From: Allium sativum
Lineage: Eukaryota > Streptophyta > Magnoliopsida > Asparagales > Amaryllidaceae
Length of the DNA stretch: 64,000 bases
Assembly: GCA_030737875.1 (NCBI GenBank)
Contig: CM060912.1
Coordinates: 331,564,731 to 331,628,730, forward strand
Reading direction: 5' to 3'
Shown: piece by piece, positions 58,111 to 64,000 of the stretch
Numbering within the stretch: position 1 is the stretch's first letter
Layout: the number at the start of each line of letters is the position of its first letter
The notes under the pieces: generated by a model
Seen by the model: only the letters and a program-made list of their open reading frames with translations
What the model was told of the DNA's origin: nothing
Databases searched by the model: none
Made by a program: the position numbers and the translations under genes

Positions 58111-58650
58111 ATAATTCAACTTAATCATGATTTAAGCCTAATCACACAACGATGGTATAAACATACTTATGCATAAATATTCCTAAACATGGTGTTTGCT
58201 TTAAACTTGCAAAAAGGGATTTTTGAGTCTAACCTAGCCATGTCTCATATATGTCATCATATAAACAAGATAGACTTAATCATGGATTATGGTGTCAAAA
58301 TTTCACATAGTTTCATATGAACTATAATAACCAAACTTGTTTCAATTACTTGCAAAATGATTTATGCATAAAATTATACGTCATGATGGCATAATAACAA
58401 AGCCCAAACTTGCATAAATTTCACTCAACTATATACATGTAGCTTCAACATAGACTACATAATTTGCGCAATATTCCAAACGTTTACTTGCATAGAACTA
58501 CCGCATGTAGTTCTTTATAATGAATAATATAATTCAAGAATATACAAACGTATATAAATTAATAAGAACGCACAAATATAAATTACTTCCATTGCCACAA
58601 TTCAAGCATACACATCAACACAGTTGTTTATTATACCAAAGTAATACTCT

Positions 58651-58656
58651 ACTTAC
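58651..58656 (-). other. Putative 5' splice site GTAAGT in TK3 5' LTR
   Basis: Sense CAACCATT then GTAAGT, about 200 nt downstream of the TATA box. A 42-codon upstream frame (ATG in GCCGCCATG, about 58806) closes just before it; that frame is cut short in TK1, so the peptide is not conserved. Confidence 0.4.
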
Positions 58657-58856
58657 AATGGTTGCGGCGAATTCTCTAATTAAGAGATACGATTCTTTTG
58701 TTGAATTGATTAGCTTTAGGTCGCTTGAATTGCTTTAGGCCTAGAACTTTCTTCCTAATTCCCTCTCTAGTTGGCGGCTGCTCTTTGTCGTTCCTCAGCA
58801 ACATGGCGGCTATAATCTTATTTTGAATGAATAGATTAGGGTTTAGTCTAGGGTTG

Positions 58857-58864
58857 TTTATATA
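58857..58864 (-). promoter_or_regulatory. TATA box of TK3 5' LTR
   Basis: Sense TATATAAA; likely promoter of the gag-pol transcript. Confidence 0.65.
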
Positions 58865-58997
58865 GAGGTTAGGAATTGATTAGGACCCTTGATGTTGCTA
58901 GGTTAGATCATAGCCATTCATTAGGAAGAGAGACCAATAAAAACCCGCCACCTAGTCCTAATGACAAAGCAGACCACAGAAATTCGACCACACACCG

Positions 58998-59120
58998 ACC
59001 TGGCCAGCCAGGTTGACTGGGCTCGACCAGGTCGATACCCCTGTCGACAGGGCTGTCGACAGCCCTGTCGACATGGGTAGCCCAGGTCGACAGCCCTGTC
59101 GACCTGGGTGGCTAGGCGGG
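58998..59120 (-). promoter_or_regulatory. U3 array of GTCGAC palindromes, TK3 5' LTR
   Basis: Five GTCGAC words within longer palindromes, about 140-260 bp upstream of the TATA box. Confidence 0.6.
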
Positions 59121-59376
59121 TGTTTTATCCGCCTGGCCCATCGGGCCCCATTTCAAATTATTATTTTATTCTGTTTGAATTTTAAATTTAATTCAAAACT
59201 TCCGAAGGCCATATCTTCTTCATACGGACTCCGTTTTTCGAAAACTCGGACTCTATTTCGCGTATTTTTCCGAGACGAACGCAATGGCGTATCCCGTTTC
59301 CCTTAGTTCTTTGATTTCAGATTAATTATACTTTAATTTGTTAATTCCACAGTTATAGCATTTCCGGGGTGTTACA

Positions 59377-59706
59377 CTGGTGGATATGGCCCTAATGCAT
59401 GAAGAGGACAAGGGAGCAAAGAAAGAGGAAAAAGTTGAAGGGACATTGAAAAATGAGAAGGCGAGACCCAAGAAAGGACAGCAACAGCAACAACAGAAGA
59501 AAGGCAAGAAGGATGACAAAGGAAAGGATAAGAGGAAATGCCACTATTGTGGGAAAGAAGGTCACCTAGTCAAAGAATGTAAAAGGAGGAAGTCCAATTG
59601 CTTTAATTGCGGAGAGGTCGGACACTTTTCGAAGGAATGCCCGAAGGCGCAGGGATCGCAAAGGACTTCTAGAGGGCAGGCAAATGCTCTCGTGGTAGAT
59701 GGATAG
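59377..59706 (+). pseudogene. TK2 gag, 3' part with two zinc knuckles
   Basis: Resumes the gag frame after the CTGGT duplicate: DMALMHEEDKG, a lysine/glutamine-rich basic linker, then CHYCGKEGHLVKEC and CFNCGEVGHFSKEC, both complete CCHC knuckles, and ends ANALVVDG with a TAG at 59704-59706. Relatives continue from here into protease, so the stop truncates the polyprotein at the end of gag. RNA-binding residues are all present. Confidence 0.9.
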
Positions 59707-59739
59707 GATAGAGATAAGAAAAATTTATGTAAAAGGTTT

Positions 59740-60125
59740 AATTTTCTTATGCAGTTAAGACTCTTTTGGATTTTGGCATTTTGATTTTGTAATTGACTCT
59801 GCACTTTAATATTAGTCTTGTTTTTGATCCCGTAGTTGTTTCAAACCCATTTGTGGTTCGGCTCAATTGTTAGTGATTCGTAGGGGTTTGTAACTATCTG
59901 TGTTAGGCGTCAAAAATTTGAATGTGACATTTGTGTGCTCAAGTTTATGGGCTATGGGTTGGTTCTAAATGGACCAGCTTTCTATGTAGAGGGTCGTTCT
60001 AGATTTTGAGAGGAGGGTCGTTAAGTTTCTAACTTGTCATGGGAAGACCCCCAAAGTTTCTTGTAACCCATAAGGGTCTGTTATGCTTAGCTTTCTGAGT
60101 ATCATTCTGTAATCTGATCTGTACC
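59740..60125 (+). pseudogene. TK2 protease and post-protease remnant
   Basis: Recognisable by alignment with TK3 residues about 349-470, with many stops: LLDFG replaces LFDSG (Ser to Phe in the catalytic motif), then DPVVVSNP, GYGLVL, VVLDFERRVVKFLT and VSCNP. Much more decayed than gag. RT, RNase H and integrase do not follow. Confidence 0.7.
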
Positions 60126-60360
60126 TGTAGTCTGTAAGTATCTAAATATTTCTGAAAGATAGGGGTTTCTACTCGAAGCATGAAGTAGATTTCCAGTTTT
60201 GACATTGTTTAATGGGGGTAATTCTCTAAGTGTCAGTCTGATGTTGATTTCGGTCTTCGGGGCTGAGACTTAGGGAATTATTCTCTTAACCGATGTCAAA
60301 TGGGAACAAAGCTTTTGTTTTAGTTATATCATTTGTTTATATCCCATCAACCGAATCTTA
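60125..60360 (+). other. TK2 non-coding spacer with conserved hairpin
   Basis: Arms TAATTCTCTAAGTGTCAG (60219-60236) and CTGAGACTTAGGGAATTA (60263-60280) pair at 16 of 18 positions around a loop that contains ATGTTGATTTCGGTCTTCGG (60241-60260). Versions of this core are in TK1 and twice in the B LTR. Confidence 0.65.
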
Positions 60361-60874
60361 GACCTTTAGATAGGAAATCCATGGATGTAAACATGTGCTT
60401 GGGACATGTTATGTTTGATGGTTGCAAGTGGATGCAAGTGTTTGCTAGTGGTTGCTCGTGGATGCATTTACACACACATTAGGCACTAGATTGGCTCAAA
60501 TCACTTTCAGATTGCATATAAATGTGTGTGAATATATAGGTTAATGGATGAACAATGGTTGTGTTATCATATGGATGCTGCATTTTGATGAATGGTTGAG
60601 CACACATGTAGAAATAATATGTATCGATAGGATTCTTTCGCATATATAATGGACGCATGGCACATCATGGTTTGCATTAAGGAGGTCAACTGAATCAGTA
60701 GACCGCCTGATTTTGCATTAGATAAGGAACATATACACACACTTTTGCATATGTTCATACAACATTAGAACTTTTCTAAGGACAATGGATGCTTGTGGAT
60801 AATGGTTGAGTAGATGGGTGATTGGATGGTAGGACACATTCTTCTTAACTTGAAGATTTCGGGGACGAAATCCT
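60361..60874 (+). other. TK2 3' untranslated region
   Basis: Homologous in reverse to 11472-12000 of TK1, including the GGTTGCTAGTG-type repeats at about 60420-60465 and the words TCAGTAGACCGCCTGATTTT and GATTTCGGGGACGAAATCC. Non-coding. Confidence 0.75.
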
Positions 60875-60889
60875 TTAAGCAGGGGAGAA
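60875..60889 (+). other. Polypurine tract, TK2
   Basis: TTAAGCAGGGGAGAA directly before the 3' LTR. Confidence 0.85.
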
Positions 60890-62623
60890 TGTAACACCCC
60901 GAATTTTTGAATAATCAAATTAACTAAATTTAAGAATACTTGATTTCAAATGTGGGAATTAAGGGAAACGGGTTACGCCATTGCGTTCGTCTCGGAATTC
61001 TGGTTGAGATAGAGTCCGAGTTTGCGTAAAACGGATGCCATATGAAGAAGATATGGACGAACGAAGTTAGGCAGAAAAACCAGAAATGGGCCAGAATGCA
61101 CTGGCGCACTTGGGAAGTGCGCCAGAACAAAATTGCACTGGCGCACTTGGGAAGTGCGCCCATGCAATATTGCACTAGCGCACTTGGCAGGTGCACCCAG
61201 GTAGAGGTAAAAATCTGCACAAATTTCTGAGGCTCTGGCTCGAACAGTGAGTCAGTGCTAAGGCATTTCTTACTAGTTAATGAGTCATTAGGGTTTCTGG
61301 ATAGTTCTAATCTGGACTGAATTGTTTTGATTAACCCTAAGATCATCGGACGACTATAATTAAATTGAAATTTTATATAAACATGTGTAGACTCAAACCC
61401 TAGAATCAAATCAAAATTAGATAAATGGCTGTCATGTTGTCACTCCAAACCCTAGAGTAGCCGCCACCAACTAGAAGCAAATTAAAGACAATAATTCAAT
61501 TCAAATCAAGCCTATAACTACAACAACAAAATTGTCTACAACAAGGGAACGCAAATCAATTACAGAATTCAGATCCCAGAAATCAAGACCCCTTTTTCGG
61601 TGAGTTCTATTCACTTTTAGGTTTAAATAAATAAAAGTGAATCGTTAGACTATGATTTGGGTATATGTTGTTTGTAGTTATGCAAGTTTATTATTGTGAA
61701 TCATGAGATGATGCAAGTTCATTAATTTTATGAATCACGAACCTATGTAAGTTACCTATGCAAGTTGATAAGTTGTTAATTCATGAACCTATGCTAGTTG
61801 TTATGTTGTGGATCATGAACCTATGTAAGTCACCCATTTAAGAGGTTATGTTGTGAATCATGCAAGTTGTTATATTGAGAATCATGAACCTATATAAGTT
61901 GTTGATTATGTTGAGAATCATGAAGCTATGATTAGTTGTTAATTCATGAACCTATGCAAGTTGTTATGAATCCATGCAAGTTGTTAATTATGTGGTGAAT
62001 CATAATTATATGCGAAGTTATCATGTCATTTTCCCTAGTTGACATGCTTATGCCAAAAATTGTATTGAAAACGATCACCTTGTCATTCCCTTTATTTTAT
62101 TGTTATGGCGAGGCTACCTTGTAGCCTTGATGACGCCAAAAACGTAAACGGCTACACTAGTTAAGAAACGGGGAGAAAGGGGAATTTGTAATAGGCGTAG
62201 TGATTATGTAAATTGGACACATGATTCAAGTAAGGAAACATATAAATAATTACCTGTTATGACATGGGTAAAATTGGGTAAAAATGGTATAATTTGAGTA
62301 TGACCATTTACGGATAAGAAATCCAAATTTTTAATAAGATAGGTATTGACACCTATGAAAAAGGAAAGGATTAATTAATTAACTTAATTAATCAAAAGAG
62401 GAATGTTTAAGCAATTAAAATCTGAAGATTTAATATTGAGAATTGGCATAAAATAAATTTGTGTTGAAAATTGGTATGATTTTTTCATACAATAAATAGA
62501 TGGACATAATTGAGTCAATTATGGCCATAGTGAAATTTGGAATTAATTGATATATTGAATAAGGAAAGTAATTCAAATTGGGGGATGATTAATTAGGAGT
62601 AATTAATGGTCTAAGACACGAGG

Positions 62624-62818
62624 TTAGGCTCTTTTGTGGTGTAAGACTGCCCGGACCCGCCCGGCAAATCCAGCTGCCACAAATGCCAGTCTAATGTGGG
62701 AGGTCTTAGGCATAAATTAAATACGTAACAATTGTAAAGACACGAGGTTAGACTCGTTTGTGGTGTAAGACTGCTTGGACTCGCCTGGCGAATCCAGCTG
62801 CCAAAAATGCCAGTCTAA
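62624..62818 (+). other. Duplicated hairpin module, TK2 3' LTR
   Basis: Same two copies as 33421-33615; copy 2 has lost one pair (CCAAAAA instead of CCACAAA). Confidence 0.7.
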
Positions 62819-63218
62819 TGCGGGAGGTCTTTATAAGGTTACAGTCTTAATGAATTAAGAAACACTTAACCAGATAAACATGTAGTGGGACATGAGGGGT
62901 TAAGTGGGTGCCTTGGGTGGCATGTGAAATACGATTAGGTGTCTCAGTAATTAATTAATGCCGATTAAAGACTACTTAACCTAACTTAATACATGTGGAT
63001 TGTATGATGATAGACATAAGTTAGGGTTAAGTAAAATGAGTTGGATTGTGGGTGGGTTAAGTACAACTGAAGGGTAGGTGGGTAATATTTGTATATATTG
63101 GCCCACAAACTTAACCATCAAATAAATAGGATTAAATCAGTGGGAGGGTAAAGTACAACTGAAGGGTAGGTGGGTAATATTAGTTTATATAGGCCCACAA
63201 ACTTAACCATTTAAAAGG

Positions 63219-63440
63219 GGTTATGTAATTAAAGACACCTAATGGTATACATAACCGGGGAAGAATAGTAAAGTTATGTTTTAAAGTCACCCTTAGGGGT
63301 ACGCATAACTAATGGGAATAGGTAGAGTTATGTATTAAAGACACCTATAGGTACGCATAACCAATAGGTAGAATAGGGGTTATGTATTAAAGACACCTAT
63401 AGGTACGCATAACTGATTGAGGGCTATGTAATTAAAGACA
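63219..63440. repeat. Array of TTAAAGACACCTATAGGTAC units in TK2 3' LTR
   Basis: Four to five units of about 55-60 bp with GTTATGTATTAAAGACACC and TACGCATAAC. The 5' LTR copy (34017-34105, 45782-45930) received element C. Confidence 0.8.
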
Positions 63441-63545
63441 CCTTAGGGTATAAATAGTCAGTAGAAAACCTAGTGGGGATACAAGACATAGGGGAGAGCT
63501 TGTATCATGTTGTGTGGGACCCTTTTCAGTCAGTAACCCGGAGGG

Positions 63546-63550
63546 GTATC
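63546..63550. repeat. Probable target duplication of element D, left
   Basis: GTATC; the uninterrupted 5' LTR has GTATC followed by AAAGTAAAAG at 46022-46036. The right duplicate is outside the window. Confidence 0.6.
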
Positions 63551-64000
63551 TGAAACGACCCGATCTTCCCCCGTCTCCGAAGAGAAGAGAAAGCGCGGAT
63601 AGTTCGAGAACAAGCCACAACAGAACGCAGACGGAAGAACATTTCATTGTTAATTACAACAATTCCATCAGAATACAAGAATATACAGAGTATAAACAAA
63701 TATTACACAGAAATATCAGAGATTTAAATTACATTTAAATACATCGCAGCGGAAAATAATACAATACACAACTAGAAGAGATATGCAGATACAAAGCTTT
63801 CCGGATATCATTCCAGCTGTAAACCAGGATCCTGCGAATATAAATTTGCAAAACCAAAACTACTAGCTGCCCGTGTCAAAATAAGGGCACCCAGAGTTTA
63901 GGTTAAAACAATAAACTCTAGGTCAGTCATGGGACTGGTGTGAGAACTAAAACAGTTATAAATCTTTATTTTAAAGTTGGGTCAATCAAGGGACCACGCC
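63551..64000 (-). mobile_element. LARD-like element D, LTR end only
   Basis: Begins TGAAACGACCC and shares the U5-side LTR module (63815-64000, with GACTGGTGTGAGAACT and GGACCACGCC) with A, B and C. Orientation is inferred from that similarity. It continues beyond the window. The small open frame at 63432-63647 crosses its edge and is not a gene. Confidence 0.75.

Larger units (their letters stand above)
47861..59376 (-). mobile_element. TK3, full-length Tekay-type Ty3/gypsy chromovirus
   Basis: 11,516 bp with LTRs of 3190 and 3192 bp, duplication CTGGT, PBS (56171-56182), polypurine tract (51051-51063) and one uninterrupted gag-pol frame. The LTRs differ by roughly 20 substitutions by eye, older than TK1. 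With all catalytic motifs present, it or a sister copy is the best candidate in the window for supplying reverse transcriptase and integrase to the defective elements. Confidence 0.97.
56185..59376 (-). repeat. TK3 5' LTR
   Basis: 3192 bp, same layout as the 3' LTR: hairpin module (57315-57496), array (57959-58110), splice donor (58651-58656), TATA box (58857-58864) and GTCGAC palindromes (58998-59120). Confidence 0.96.
31695..63550 (+). mobile_element. TK2, old Tekay-type element lacking most of pol, host of three insertions
   Basis: The plus-oriented element starts TGTAACACC. Its 5' LTR is split by C. PBS is at 47044-47055, gag is split by TK3, then come a decayed protease, a non-coding stretch, the polypurine tract (60875-60889) and a 3' LTR cut at 63550 by D. 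RT, RNase H and integrase are absent. The two LTRs differ visibly more than those of C, TK1 and TK3, consistent with its being the host. It is inserted in the right LTR of B. Confidence 0.9.
60890..63550 (+). repeat. TK2 3' LTR, truncated by D
   Basis: Starts TGTAACACCCC. It aligns with 31695-34105 plus 45787-46026. It contains the palindrome array (61097-61200), TATA (61374-61381), donor (61600-61605), CCTATGCAAGTT array (61685-62000), hairpin module (62624-62694 and 62748-62818), the 110 bp duplication and the TTAAAGACACC array (63219-63440), and it supplies the empty site for C. Confidence 0.9.

Noticed and set aside
63432..63738. Frames crossing 63551
   Set aside because: They span the junction of the TK2 LTR and element D and so cannot be ancestral genes.

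Overview
The window is plant nuclear DNA made almost entirely of nested LTR retrotransposons; I see no host gene, rRNA or tRNA gene. Evidence for a flowering plant: a Ty3/gypsy polyprotein with a C-terminal chromodomain (Tekay/Del-type chromovirus), primer-binding sites complementary to plant initiator tRNA-Met (core TGGTATCAGAGC), several levels of nesting, and AT-rich spacers. The species cannot be named from the sequence.

Two groups of elements occur. (1) Tekay-type elements, named here TK1 (8081-18285, minus), TK2 (31695 to at least 63550, plus) and TK3 (47861-59376, minus), with LTRs of 3.2-3.7 kb. TK3 carries one uninterrupted gag-pol frame of 1486 codons. TK1 keeps gag-protease and the integrase tail, but its middle is replaced by decayed fragments. 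TK2 keeps a nearly open gag and a decayed protease and lacks RT, RNase H and integrase. (2) Large non-coding LARD-like elements A, B, C and D, all minus, with LTRs of 4.65-6.1 kb around internal regions of 1.0-2.4 kb that have a PBS and polypurine tract but no gag-pol.

Layout: A (1 to about 20200) is split by TK1 in its right LTR. Positions 20201-20887 are the end of an unrelated LTR (X). Positions 20888-24121 are a piece of another A/B-type LTR (E). B starts at 24122 and is split at 31694 by TK2. TK2 is itself split three times: by C (34106-45781) in its 5' LTR, by TK3 (47861-59376) inside gag, and by D (from 63551) in its 3' LTR. Target duplications GTCAA (TK1), CATAA (C) and CTGGT (TK3) were read on both sides. 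The paired LTRs or the homologous gag show the empty sites. TK1, C and TK3 have nearly identical LTR pairs (by-eye divergence roughly 0.2-0.6 %), while TK2 is older, as nesting requires.

Functionally, TK3-like elements are plausible donors of enzymes for TK1, TK2 and A-D, which keep only cis signals. The most interesting signals are such cis structures: a stem-loop downstream of the PBS in A, B and C whose loop is always self-complementary but differs in sequence (like a retroviral dimer-initiation kissing loop); a tandem hairpin in Tekay LTRs with compensatory substitutions; consensus splice donors inside LTRs paired with an acceptor immediately before the gag start; an exchangeable cassette of short palindromes upstream of the TATA box; and a 20-nt core shared by B and the pol-deficient Tekay elements but not found in TK3. 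All alignments and counts were done by eye.
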